NCBI GenBank assembly: GCA_031549885.1
Contig: JAVBPD010000129.1
Location: 1 to 30,219, forward strand
DNA from: WQUF01 sp031549885
GTDB lineage: Bacteria > Bacillota > Clostridia > Clostridiales > Clostridiaceae
DNA length: 30,219 nucleotides
Direction of reading: 5' to 3'
Positions 1 to 7,757 of the stretch are shown here, one piece after another. A model generated the notes under the pieces. That model worked only from the letters and a program-made list of their open reading frames with translations. It was not told where the DNA came from and made no database searches. The translations under genes and the position numbers were made by a program. The stretch's first letter is position 1. The number at the start of each line of letters is the position of its first letter.

Positions 1-50
1 CTTAAACTTATGTTATAATATTCTTTATTAAGTTTTTTAAGGTGATAAAC

Positions 51-1142
51 ATGTTTATTGATATATTAAATAAAGAAACACTAAAAAAAGATGATCTTTT
101 ATATCTATTAAATTTAAAAGACAAAGAAAATTTAGATATGCTTTATAAAAAAGCCTATGAAGTCAAAGAAAAATATGTAGGCAAAAAAGCATATTATAGA
201 GGTTTAATCGAGTTTTCTAATATTTGCATTAAAGATTGCTTATATTGCGGAATTAGAAAGAGCAACACTAACGTAGATAGATTTAACACTAGTAAAGAAG
301 AGATTTTAAAGATGGCAATGTGGGCTTATGAAAATAATTATGGCTCAGTAACCCTTCAATCAGGTGAGAGACAAGATGAGGTTTTTATTGATTTTATAAC
401 TGATCTCATAGAAGAAATTGTTTTAAAAACAAGTGGCAAACTTGGAATTACGCTATGCCTTGGTGAACAAAGCGAAGAAACTTATAAGAAATGGCTTAAT
501 AAAGGCGCACATAGATACCTTTTAAGGATTGAAACTTCAAATGCTGATCTTTATAAAAAAATCCATCCTAATAATGATTTGCACAGTTTAGAAACTAGAA
601 TTAGCTGTTTAAAAAGTTTAAAACAAATTGGCTATCAAGTGGGCACAGGAGTTATGATAGGACTTCCATATCAAACTTATGAAAATCTTGTAGATGATGT
701 ATTGTTTTTTAAAGATATGGATATAGATATGATAGGCATGGGACCTTATGTAGTCCATAAAGACACTCCTCTTGGAGAATATGCTTTAAATAATAATTTA
801 GATACAAAAGAAAAAAAAGAAGAGAGATTTAATTTAGGTTTAAAGATGATTGCAATTACAAGGCTTTATTTAAAAGATGTAAATATTGCAGCAACTACTG
901 CACTTCAAGCTTTAAATCCTTTAGGAAGGGAGCTTGGACTTAAAGCAGGAGCAAATATTTTAATGCCCATAATTACATTAGAAGAATATAGGGAAAAGTA
1001 TCAGCTTTATGATGATAAACCTTGCATCAATGATAGCGCAGATAAATGCAAAAATTGCCTTGCAAATAGGGTTATGAGCGTTGGAGATAAAGTAGCATTT
1101 GGTGAATGGGGAGACTCTCCTCATTTTAAAAATAAAAATTAA
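51..1142 (+). CDS. hydE: [FeFe] hydrogenase H-cluster radical SAM maturase HydE
   Basis: HydE is a radical SAM enzyme that, with HydF and HydG, builds the 2Fe subcluster of [FeFe] hydrogenase in the cytoplasm. The radical-SAM cysteines form Cx3Cx2C (C59, C63, C66, in NICIKDCLYCG), the spacing typical of HydE rather than the more common Cx3Cx2C with Phe. A second cluster motif, Cx7Cx2C (C325, C333, C336), present in some HydE proteins, is intact near the C-terminus. Length (363 aa) is normal. I chose ATG 51 because AAGGTG at 39-44 sits just upstream; a GTG at 42 would overlap that ribosome site. A TATAAT at 14-19 may be the -10 box, with its -35 at or beyond the window edge. The SGNH hydrolase gene follows after 13 bp and is probably cotranscribed. 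No hydF, hydG or hydrogenase gene lies in the window. Confidence 0.93.
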   Translation: MFIDILNKETLKKDDLLYLLNLKDKENLDMLYKKAYEVKEKYVGKKAYYRGLIEFSNICIKDCLYCGIRKSNTNVDRFNTSKEEILKMAMWAYENNYGSVTLQSGERQDEVFIDFITDLIEEIVLKTSGKLGITLCLGEQSEETYKKWLNKGAHRYLLRIETSNADLYKKIHPNNDLHSLETRISCLKSLKQIGYQVGTGVMIGLPYQTYENLVDDVLFFKDMDIDMIGMGPYVVHKDTPLGEYALNNNLDTKEKKEERFNLGLKMIAITRLYLKDVNIAATTALQALNPLGRELGLKAGANILMPIITLEEYREKYQLYDDKPCINDSADKCKNCLANRVMSVGDKVAFGEWGDSPHFKNKN

Positions 1143-1155
1143 ATGAGGTCAATAT

Positions 1156-1800
1156 ATGTTTAATAAAAATTCTATAATATTATTTCAAGGCGATAGCATT
1201 ACAGATGTTAATAGAAACCGTGAAGATTATTATGGCATGGGACAAGGGTATCCTCTTTTAATAAAATCTTATCTTATGGAAAAATACCCAAATCTTAATT
1301 TAAGCTTTTTAAATAGAGGAATTTCAGGAAACAGAATAGTTGATTTATATGCAAGATGGAAAGGTGATTGTATCAATTTAAAACCTGATTTCATAAGCAT
1401 TTTAATAGGCATTAACGATGTTTGGCATGAGTACAATAACAAACAAGGTGTTAATGATAAAAAATTCAAAAAAATTTATAGCATACTACTCGAAGAAACT
1501 AAAGAAAGTCTACCTAATGCTCAAGTTGTTTTAATGGAACCTTTTGTATTAAAAGCTTCTGCTACAATGGAAAATTTTAAAAATTGGGAAGAAGATGTGA
1601 AAATTCGCCAAGATATTGTAAAAGATCTAGCTAGAGAATATAGCTGTTTATTTATTCCCTTAGGTGAAAAGTTTAATAATGTTTCATTGATAAACAATCC
1701 TTCTTATTGGCTATTTGATGGAGTCCACCCTACAGAAGCTGGTCATATGATCATTGCTAAAGAGTGGTTAAATTTAACAGGTAAAATTTATAATAATTAA
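1156..1800 (+). CDS. SGNH/GDSL-type esterase/hydrolase
   Basis: This 214-aa protein has the SGNH-hydrolase blocks in order: GDS (G12-D13-S14, nucleophile Ser14), a block II glycine region (NRGISGNR, 53-60), GIND (85-88, Asn87) and DGVHPTEAGH (188-197) carrying the catalytic Asp188 and His191. All four signature residues are present, so it should be an active esterase, lipase or carbohydrate deacetylase. The substrate cannot be told from the sequence. No signal peptide is visible, so it is probably cytoplasmic. GAGGTC precedes the ATG, and the gene lies 13 bp after hydE, ahead of a hairpin that probably ends the unit. A functional link to hydrogenase maturation is not apparent. Confidence 0.9.
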   Translation: MFNKNSIILFQGDSITDVNRNREDYYGMGQGYPLLIKSYLMEKYPNLNLSFLNRGISGNRIVDLYARWKGDCINLKPDFISILIGINDVWHEYNNKQGVNDKKFKKIYSILLEETKESLPNAQVVLMEPFVLKASATMENFKNWEEDVKIRQDIVKDLAREYSCLFIPLGEKFNNVSLINNPSYWLFDGVHPTEAGHMIIAKEWLNLTGKIYNN

Positions 1801-1804
1801 TGCA

Positions 1805-1845
1805 AAAGCTCACCTTTAAATTCACATAAAGGATGAGCTTTCTAT
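1805..1845 (+). terminator. hairpin after SGNH hydrolase gene
   Basis: AAAGCTCA (1805-1812) plus CCTTT pairs with AAAGG plus TGAGCTTT (1834-1841), with one bulged A at 1833 and a 10-nt loop. The U-tract is short (TTTCTATA), so termination may be partial. It lies between the end of the hydE unit and the convergent end of the next leftward gene. Confidence 0.6.
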
Positions 1846-1879
1846 AAGTAAAGATCATCTAAGATAACATTTGTATCAA

Positions 1880-2638
1880 TCAAAACTGATTATTTGCCTC
1901 AATTATTTCAGAAACCTTTATATGTTGATTTTTAAATCTAGCACTGCTTCTTTGAGATTTAAGCGATATGGAATTTTGAGGGCACAAGTTTATACATCCC
2001 ATGCAAAAATCGCAATTATGATTATATGTAGGCTTGTCTTCCATTTTAATATTAGATTTTGGGCACACCTTTACACAAACACCACACCTTGTACAATTTT
2101 CACCAATGATAAATTGATTATCTATATTTCCTTTTCTAAAAGGGCTTGTATTTTGAATGATAAAAGATGCCAATTTTGCCCCAATGCCTTTTTTAATCTT
2201 TTTATTAATTCTTTTTGAAATATCATCTGTTATTATACATATGTTCTCTTCAATTTTTTTAAGTGGTTCTTTTTTTAATTGATCTTCCATTTTATATGAT
2301 GGCAAATAATTATCAATCATCAATATTTCATTTGTATAATTAAAGATTATACCTCTTTTGTTAGCTAAATCTTCCATTAATTTAAGTCCATTTGCAGCAA
2401 TATTTCCATAGGTCATAATTGTAAAAAAATAATCTGCTTTTAATTCTACATTTTCTATAAATCTTTTAACAATATTAGGTACGCCAAAGCCATAACATGG
2501 AAATATAATGCCAATTGATTCATCTTTAAAAAATTTATCATTATTTTTTAAAACTTGAGGAATAGACATTAATTTTCCACCTATTCTCTTTGCAATATAA
2601 AGCGAATTACCAGAACTTGTAAAATAAAAAATAAGCAT
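1880..2638 (-). CDS. EFR1-type flavodoxin/ferredoxin fusion protein
   Basis: This 252-aa protein joins an N-terminal flavodoxin-like domain to a C-terminal bacterial ferredoxin domain. The flavin-phosphate loop is FTSSGNSLYIAKRI (6-19), a variant of the usual SGTGNT. Two [4Fe-4S] motifs follow: C182/C185/C188 with C192-P, and C209/C212/C215 with C219-P. This domain order is that of the EFR1-family ferrodoxins common in clostridia, which are presumed soluble electron carriers; their partners are mostly unknown. A strong AGGGGGA site precedes the ATG. It starts 11 bp downstream of the stop of the YcaQ-family gene, so the two are probably one leftward transcript. Confidence 0.88.
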   Translation of the reverse strand: MLIFYFTSSGNSLYIAKRIGGKLMSIPQVLKNNDKFFKDESIGIIFPCYGFGVPNIVKRFIENVELKADYFFTIMTYGNIAANGLKLMEDLANKRGIIFNYTNEILMIDNYLPSYKMEDQLKKEPLKKIEENICIITDDISKRINKKIKKGIGAKLASFIIQNTSPFRKGNIDNQFIIGENCTRCGVCVKVCPKSNIKMEDKPTYNHNCDFCMGCINLCPQNSISLKSQRSSARFKNQHIKVSEIIEANNQF

Positions 2639-2649
2639 AAATAATCCCC

Positions 2650-3870
2650 CTAATCATTAAAAATCAACAATTTCTTATCCTTTTTAAGATCATCAGAAAT
2701 TTCAATATTTTTCACATCAAGATAATAGCAAAAATTATCAAAACATGTTTTTAAAGCACTGTACATCTCTTCTGATTTTTCTATATTTTCTTCCCACCAC
2801 CAATTCTTAATTATTAATGTGCTATTTTTCTTATCAAGTATTGGTTCAAAACGTGCTATAAAATAATCATCATATACAACTGGAAGAACATAATATCCAT
2901 ATTTTCTGTCTTCTTTCTTTTTATAAACTTCCCATCGATATTCGAAATTAAATAATTCTTTAATAAGTTTTCGATCCCACATCATATTATCTAAAGGAGC
3001 TAAAATAAAAGCACGCTTTGGTTTATTGTCCCACTTATCAATATCATTAAGTATAGGTATATCATTGCTTTTTATATACAATAAATGATTAGTGCCTTCA
3101 AGCGAAAACTCCATTATTTGTTTTTGTTCTATTAAACAATTAAAAGCTTTATTTCTATTTTCACTTTTTAAACCATTTATGCCAAGCCATGCATCTCCTG
3201 CCTTATTCCATAAAAGCCCTATGCTACTTATTCTACGCAATACATACCAAGCATAGTACTCTTCATCTGTTATATTTGGGTCAGGTGCATATAATAAGCT
3301 CTCGTCAATATGGCGTTTTGCTAGATCATAAACCCTTCTTGTATATACCTTGTGATGAATAATAGCTTCACCCCAAAAGAACATGCTTTCAAGAGCTGCC
3401 CTTGATAATCTTGTTGGAGCCCATGACCAATTTATAATTTCATTATAATCTAAATCTAATGATGATAAAGGCCCCTCGCTTTCAAGTTTTTCTCTTAATT
3501 TAGCTATAATCCACTCATTAGATCCTAAAACCCCTTTATATCTATCCTTAGCTAATTCCCTTGTGCGTTTAAAGTATGGCCAATCTTCAATTCTATAAAT
3601 AGACATATTTTTATCCCAGTGATCAATTAATTTTCGCTCATTGTATAAAAGATCTTGCAATAAAGATGGTCTGTAATTTTTAATTCTAGATTGAAGCACA
3701 AGCTCTTGATTGCTTCCAACTACATTAAGAGGATCAAATTGAATGCAGCAGACTTTTTCAAAATAAGATAATATGCCTTTTTTACCTTCTAATTCATATT
3801 GTGACCATAATTTTTGATATGCTAAAATAAATCTTCTAGCTTGCCTGTTTGTTATAGTTAGTTTTTCCAT
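2650..3870 (-). CDS. YcaQ/AlkZ-family (HTH_42) DNA glycosylase
   Basis: This 406-aa protein matches the winged-helix HTH_42 family (E. coli YcaQ/AlkX, Streptomyces AlkZ), DNA glycosylases that remove bulky alkyl adducts and unhook interstrand crosslinks. Evidence: an N-terminal RQARRFILAYQ helix, the catalytic QxD-type motif as QFD at 44-46 followed by PLNVV, and the family's W-D/H segment as HWDKNMSIY (about 88-96). Length is close to the family norm (about 400). It is the first gene of a leftward pair with the EFR1 protein. The substrate is inferred from characterised relatives only. The HWDKNM segment departs from the more usual YWxHEA pattern, so specificity may differ. Confidence 0.82.
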   Translation of the reverse strand: MEKLTITNRQARRFILAYQKLWSQYELEGKKGILSYFEKVCCIQFDPLNVVGSNQELVLQSRIKNYRPSLLQDLLYNERKLIDHWDKNMSIYRIEDWPYFKRTRELAKDRYKGVLGSNEWIIAKLREKLESEGPLSSLDLDYNEIINWSWAPTRLSRAALESMFFWGEAIIHHKVYTRRVYDLAKRHIDESLLYAPDPNITDEEYYAWYVLRRISSIGLLWNKAGDAWLGINGLKSENRNKAFNCLIEQKQIMEFSLEGTNHLLYIKSNDIPILNDIDKWDNKPKRAFILAPLDNMMWDRKLIKELFNFEYRWEVYKKKEDRKYGYYVLPVVYDDYFIARFEPILDKKNSTLIIKNWWWEENIEKSEEMYSALKTCFDNFCYYLDVKNIEISDDLKKDKKLLIFND

Positions 3871-3930
3871 ATTTATTAGCCTCTTTCTTAAATCTTATGA
3901 GAAAATTCTTATTAATATTATCTATTATTA

Positions 3931-3963
3931 TTACTTGTATTCCAAGTAAGGTTATAATATAAT
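3931..3963 (+). promoter_or_regulatory. candidate promoter with overlapping 7-bp inverted repeat
   Basis: TTGTAT (3935-3940), 17 bp, then TATAAT (3958-3963) would drive the 7-TM gene, whose start is 70 bp downstream. Overlapping the -35 is a perfect inverted repeat, TTACTTG (3931-3937), a TATTC spacer, CAAGTAA (3943-3949). That placement is typical of an operator. The repeat lies in the 162-bp divergent gap and could also affect the leftward YcaQ unit. Confidence 0.4.
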
Positions 3964-4032
3964 TCACTAAGAACAAAGAATTTTATAGTTTTTTTTAGTT
4001 TTTTAAAATTGATTTTAAAGGAAGGTCTTACC

Positions 4033-4689
4033 ATGCAAGCAATTGCTGAAACAATCTTTGATATACTATATTTAACTGGTGTCATAACTTGTGGTATTAT
4101 CATGTTCAAGAAAAGTAAGCCAAATAGCCTTGTAAAAAAATTTGGACTAATGTCCATAATCCTTGGGGTAGGTGACTCATTTCACCTTGTCCCTCGCATG
4201 TACGCTTTATGGACTGATGGTCTTGAAAAAAATGCTGCTGCACTTGGAATTGGAAAATTGATTACATCTATTACTATGACAGTGTTTTACTTAATTTTAT
4301 ACTACATTTGGCGAAGCCGTTATAAAATTCAAAATCAAAGCAATTTAACATTAACCATGTGGATACTAACTATTTTAAGAATTGTCATTTGCCTTTTACC
4401 ACAAAATCAATGGTTAAATTACAATCAGCCTTTATTATTTGGTATTTTGCGCAACATTCCTTTTACTATTATGGGAATAATAATTATCATACTTTTTGCA
4501 AGAGAATCCAAAAAATCAAATGATAAAGTATTTCATTTCATGGCATTGGCAATTGCCCTTTCCTTTGGTTTTTATTTACCTGTTGTATTATTTAGCAAGA
4601 TAAAAATCATAGGTATGCTTATGATCCCTAAAACTTTAGCTTATGTTTGGATAGTAACAATGGGATGGAAATTATATAAGCAATCATAA
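4033..4689 (+). CDS. uncharacterised 7-TM integral membrane protein
   Basis: This 218-aa protein has about seven hydrophobic helices and little soluble sequence. I do not recognise the family. Polar residues cluster in the loop between the second and third helices, in GDSFHLVPRM (G47 to M56), which looks conserved enough to be functional and is the best handle for a family search. Basic residues flank several helices (KKSKP, WRSRYK, RESKKSN). The start is ATG 4033, preceded by AAAGGAAGGT (4016-4026); an upstream in-frame TTG at 4009 lies before that ribosome site and is unlikely. It is a single-gene unit with its own candidate promoter and a strong terminator. Transporter, sensor and membrane-bound hydrolase are all possible. 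Confidence 0.7.
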   Translation: MQAIAETIFDILYLTGVITCGIIMFKKSKPNSLVKKFGLMSIILGVGDSFHLVPRMYALWTDGLEKNAAALGIGKLITSITMTVFYLILYYIWRSRYKIQNQSNLTLTMWILTILRIVICLLPQNQWLNYNQPLLFGILRNIPFTIMGIIIIILFARESKKSNDKVFHFMALAIALSFGFYLPVVLFSKIKIIGMLMIPKTLAYVWIVTMGWKLYKQS

Positions 4690-4692
4690 AAA

Positions 4693-4735
4693 TAGCTCTT
4701 GCCTTAATATTTTAGACAAGAGCTAAATTTTTTTA
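4693..4735. terminator. bidirectional intrinsic terminator
   Basis: TAGCTCTTG (4693-4701) pairs perfectly with CAAGAGCTA (4717-4725) around a 15-nt loop. On the plus strand it is followed by AAATTTTTTTA, and on the minus strand by TTTTTATG. It therefore serves both the rightward 7-TM gene and the leftward ATPase gene that converge here. Confidence 0.85.
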
Positions 4736-4737
4736 TC

Positions 4738-7374
4738 TTAAGCTTCCTTAATTTTAGTCAATACTCCTTCTTTAGTTTTTTTTGGAGCAAAAGTTCTGCT
4801 GCAAAATTTAATAATTTCTGATATTATAATTACGCTTACTGCCATTGCAAATACTTTTAACCACATATGAAGTGGCAATGGAATTGTTCCAAAAAATGCA
4901 CCTGCAAATTGTATAATTAAAATTTGCAAAATAAATGTAATTGAAATAACAAGCAACATCAATTTATTTTTAAGCAAATTTTTGAAAATAGATTCTTCAT
5001 GAAGCTCTCTGCAATTAAAAGCATTGAAAAGTTGAAATAAAGCAAACAGCGTAAATAACACAGTTGGCATTTGCTCATTTGTAGCTCCTAAAAAGTTAAG
5101 CATATATTGCAAAATAAATATTACTGATATATAAAGCCCTGTAAGGCCAATTCTCATTAGCATGCTCTTTGATAAAATATTATCTGAGCGTTTTACTGGA
5201 GGCCTTTTCATTAAATCCTCACTAACTGGTTCAAGCCCTAATGTTAACGCAGGTGGTCCATCCATTATAATATTAATCCATAATAACTGCAGAGCAGTAA
5301 AGGGAGCTTTAAGTCCTAATAAAATGGATGTTAAAACCACAATAACTGAAGACACATTTACAGTTAATTGAAAACTTATAAATCTTTTAAAGTTCTCATA
5401 AATTCCCCTTCCCCACTGTATTGCTTTAACAATAGTTGAAAAAGAATCGTTTAAAAGTACAATATCACTTGCTTCTTTAGACACTTCAGTTCCCGAAATA
5501 CCCATGGCGATTCCAACATCTGCATTCTTAAGTGCAGGGGCATCGTTTATTCCATCTCCCGTAACAGCAACTATATTCCCCATTTCTTTTAAAATTTTAA
5601 CAACTCGCATTTTAATTGAAGGAGTACTTCTTGCTATAACGCTGATTTTTTTAAGCCTTTCGCTTAATTTTTCATCAGAAAGCTCTTCAAGTTCTTTAGC
5701 TTCTATTGCAATATGATTATCGTCTAAAAGATGAAGCTCTCTTGCTATAGAAGTTGCCGTTATTATATTATCCCCAGTTAATATTTTAAGCTTGATACCA
5801 GCCATTTTGCAATTCTTTACAGCTTCATAAATATCTTCTCTAAGTGGATCCAAAATAGCCACAAACCCGTCAAAATTCATGTTTTTTTCTAAATCTTCTT
5901 CGCAAAAATCAGAGCAATCATTAAATCTTTTATGGGCAAATGCAATTACACGGCATGCTTTTTTCCCATATTCTGCAATTTCATTTTCTATTTTTTCCTT
6001 TGCAATCTTATCTAAACTGCTTGAAGATAATATTTTTTCTGGACTTCCTTTTGAGTATGCTATATAGGTACCATTTTCATTTACAATTGAAGTCATGCAC
6101 TTTTTCTCAGAAGAAAATGGAAATACATGAATTAAATCTGCATTTTCTCTAATTTCTTTATAATCAAAAGAAGATTTTCTTGCCCCAATTAATAGAGCGC
6201 ACTCTGTAGGATTTCCTATGAATTTATCATCTTCTCCTAAGCTTGCAGTGCTATTTATACATATATTTTGCAATATATACTTGTCCTTAATTTCTCCTGT
6301 TACAGTCATCCTATTTTCTGTTAATGTGCCTGTTTTATCAGAGCAAATTACATTTACACAACCTACAGTTTCACAAGCTATCATTTTCTTTACAAGTGCA
6401 TTCTGTTTAGAAAGTTTAATTATATTTATAGATAGCGAAACCGCTACTATTGTCGGAAGCCCCTCTGGCACAGCTGCAACAATTAAAACTATACTAGTTA
6501 CAAAGGCATTCATAATTTCTTCTAATACAAATTTACCTGAAAGTGCAAATGAAATTAACTCAGCCACAAAAACAACAGATGCAGCAATGATACCAAAAAC
6601 TGTTATGGTTTTTCCCAATCTCCCAAGCTTTTCTTGAAGAGGAGTTGTAGTTTTATCTACAAAAGTTAGCTCTTTAGCTATTTTCCCAAATTCAGTTTTA
6701 TCCCCAACAGAAGTTACAATCATCTTGCAAAAACCGCTAGTTACATAAGTACCTGAAAAAAGCATATTTACTCTTTCTGCTACAGGAGTTTTTATATCCG
6801 TTATTATGAAGTCGCAATCCTTTTGAACTGGAATGCTTTCCCCAGTTAAAGCTGATTCATCAACTGATAGTGACATAGATTCAATTATTCTACCATCTGC
6901 TGGAATTTTATCACCAGTATTAAGCATAAGAATATCTCCAACTACTATATCCCTTTGATTTAGCATAATTGGGCTGTTATCCCTTAAAACTTTTACCATG
7001 ATATTTTCATTGATTTTATTCAGAGCTTCAAAAGCTTTAACGCTTTTCCCCTCCATAACCACAGTGATTATTACAGATAGTGAAATTGCCGTAAAAATAC
7101 CTAAGCACTCAAGAAAATCTCCTTTGCCACCTGTTAAACTGCGAATTATATTTACAGCTAGTGCTATGATGCCGGCAAAAATAAGCATAAGTATCATCGG
7201 TTCAGTTGCAGCGCCCCAAACTTTTGAAAATAAAGATTCAGGTTTAGATTTTGTTAGTACATTTTCGCCATATTCTTTGGCATTTTTCACTACTTCTTCA
7301 GAGGTTAGCCCAGCTTTTGGATTTTCGCATAAGCCTTTGACAATTTCCTCTTTACTCCATAAAAATTCAGACAT
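4738..7374 (-). CDS. PMCA-type (P2B-like) cation-transporting P-type ATPase; probable Mn2+/Ca2+ exporter
   Basis: This 878-aa P2-type ATPase is complete: TGES actuator loop (177-180), M4 PEGL (303-306), phosphorylation motif DKTGT (346-350), KGSPE nucleotide-binding motif (442-446), hinge TGDGINDAP (605-613) and a C-terminal six-helix block. M5 reads FQLTVNVSSV and M6 N701-IIM-D705, which resemble plasma-membrane Ca2+ ATPases with a single site II rather than SERCA; the M5 glutamate of site I is absent. The protein should pump Ca2+ or Mn2+ out of the cell. The leader upstream of its start looks like a yybP-ykoY Mn2+ riboswitch with a terminator, which points to manganese as the physiological signal and possibly the cargo. 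GAGGTG precedes the ATG. It is a single-gene unit. Confidence 0.92.
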   Translation of the reverse strand: MSEFLWSKEEIVKGLCENPKAGLTSEEVVKNAKEYGENVLTKSKPESLFSKVWGAATEPMILMLIFAGIIALAVNIIRSLTGGKGDFLECLGIFTAISLSVIITVVMEGKSVKAFEALNKINENIMVKVLRDNSPIMLNQRDIVVGDILMLNTGDKIPADGRIIESMSLSVDESALTGESIPVQKDCDFIITDIKTPVAERVNMLFSGTYVTSGFCKMIVTSVGDKTEFGKIAKELTFVDKTTTPLQEKLGRLGKTITVFGIIAASVVFVAELISFALSGKFVLEEIMNAFVTSIVLIVAAVPEGLPTIVAVSLSINIIKLSKQNALVKKMIACETVGCVNVICSDKTGTLTENRMTVTGEIKDKYILQNICINSTASLGEDDKFIGNPTECALLIGARKSSFDYKEIRENADLIHVFPFSSEKKCMTSIVNENGTYIAYSKGSPEKILSSSSLDKIAKEKIENEIAEYGKKACRVIAFAHKRFNDCSDFCEEDLEKNMNFDGFVAILDPLREDIYEAVKNCKMAGIKLKILTGDNIITATSIARELHLLDDNHIAIEAKELEELSDEKLSERLKKISVIARSTPSIKMRVVKILKEMGNIVAVTGDGINDAPALKNADVGIAMGISGTEVSKEASDIVLLNDSFSTIVKAIQWGRGIYENFKRFISFQLTVNVSSVIVVLTSILLGLKAPFTALQLLWINIIMDGPPALTLGLEPVSEDLMKRPPVKRSDNILSKSMLMRIGLTGLYISVIFILQYMLNFLGATNEQMPTVLFTLFALFQLFNAFNCRELHEESIFKNLLKNKLMLLVISITFILQILIIQFAGAFFGTIPLPLHMWLKVFAMAVSVIIISEIIKFCSRTFAPKKTKEGVLTKIKEA

Positions 7375-7440
7375 TTAATACACCTCAAAATGCATATTTA
7401 AATAAAAACTTAAAATATAGCTTATTATAAATACTTGAGC

Positions 7441-7484
7441 AAATAAAAAAGACTCAAGTACAGCAAAAAAGCTATACATGAGTC
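7441..7484 (-). terminator. leader terminator of the ATPase riboswitch
   Basis: Read leftward, GACTCATGTATAGC (7471-7484) pairs with GCTGTACTTGAGTC (7451-7464), with one A-A or T-T type mismatch, one wobble and a 6-nt loop. TTTTTTATTT follows. This is a strong intrinsic terminator about 70 nt upstream of the ATPase start, inside its own leader, so it must be conditional. Confidence 0.82.
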
Positions 7485-7567
7485 TCGTTTTTTAAGACAA
7501 GCCAGACCAAAAGGTCAGTATGTTGACTTGACACGCATTTTAAGCGCAAACTACTCCCTCACGAGTT
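7484..7567 (-). promoter_or_regulatory. yybP-ykoY-type manganese riboswitch (aptamer)
   Basis: On the minus strand the leader contains GAGGGAGTAG, a short GCGC/GCGT hairpin, GTCAACATACT and a GACC-TTTT-GGTC hairpin followed by TGGC. These match my recall of the yybP-ykoY signature: a GGGGAGUA loop, GUCAACAU, and UGGC on the opposite side of the internal loop. The outer P1 helix would be CTCGT (7561-7565) with ACGAG (7484-7488). Its 3' strand shares bases with the first arm of the terminator, so ligand-stabilised P1 would oppose termination, i.e. an ON switch. Known members of this class sense Mn2+ and control exporters including P-type ATPases. The fold was done by eye. Confidence 0.72.
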
Positions 7568-7582
7568 ATTTATCTTATTAAA

Positions 7583-7611
7583 ATCTTAACATGAAATAAT
7601 ATAGCTGTCAA
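7583..7611 (-). promoter_or_regulatory. promoter of the ATPase leader
   Basis: Leftward TTGACA (7606-7611), 17-bp spacer, TAAGAT (7583-7588): a near-consensus housekeeping promoter. Transcription would start near 7576, a few bases before the first helix of the riboswitch. Confidence 0.72.
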
Positions 7612-7683
7612 TATAGGTTGCCAGAGCCTAGTATTAAGGAACAAACTCAGTACCTACAAATTGTTTATATAATTATTTTCTTG

Positions 7684-7743
7684 TTTACTTTTCATTAAAA
7701 CAATTATATAATAAGCATAAGTTTATATTATAAGCTTATATTA
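7684..7743 (+). promoter_or_regulatory. psuK promoter with 12-bp direct repeat
   Basis: TTTACT (7684-7689), 17 bp, TATAAT (7707-7712) form a good promoter. Just downstream are two direct repeats, AAGTTTATATTA (7719-7730) and AAGCTTATATTA (7732-7743), 13 bp apart with one mismatch. They lie between the -10 and the ribosome site (AAGGAG), where a bound repressor would block transcription. The winged-helix domain of PsuK is an obvious candidate to bind here (inference). Confidence 0.5.
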
Positions 7744-7757
7744 AGGAGCAGATATAT

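Noticed and set aside
1871..2218. 115-codon plus-strand frame over the flavodoxin/ferredoxin gene
   Set aside because: The minus strand carries two complete [4Fe-4S] motifs and a strong ribosome site; the plus frame has neither.
6218..6637. Open frames of 60-140 codons on the plus strand inside the ATPase gene, and similar ones inside other long genes
   Set aside because: They lie antisense to well-supported genes, have no ribosome sites or family motifs, and follow from codon bias on the coding strand.
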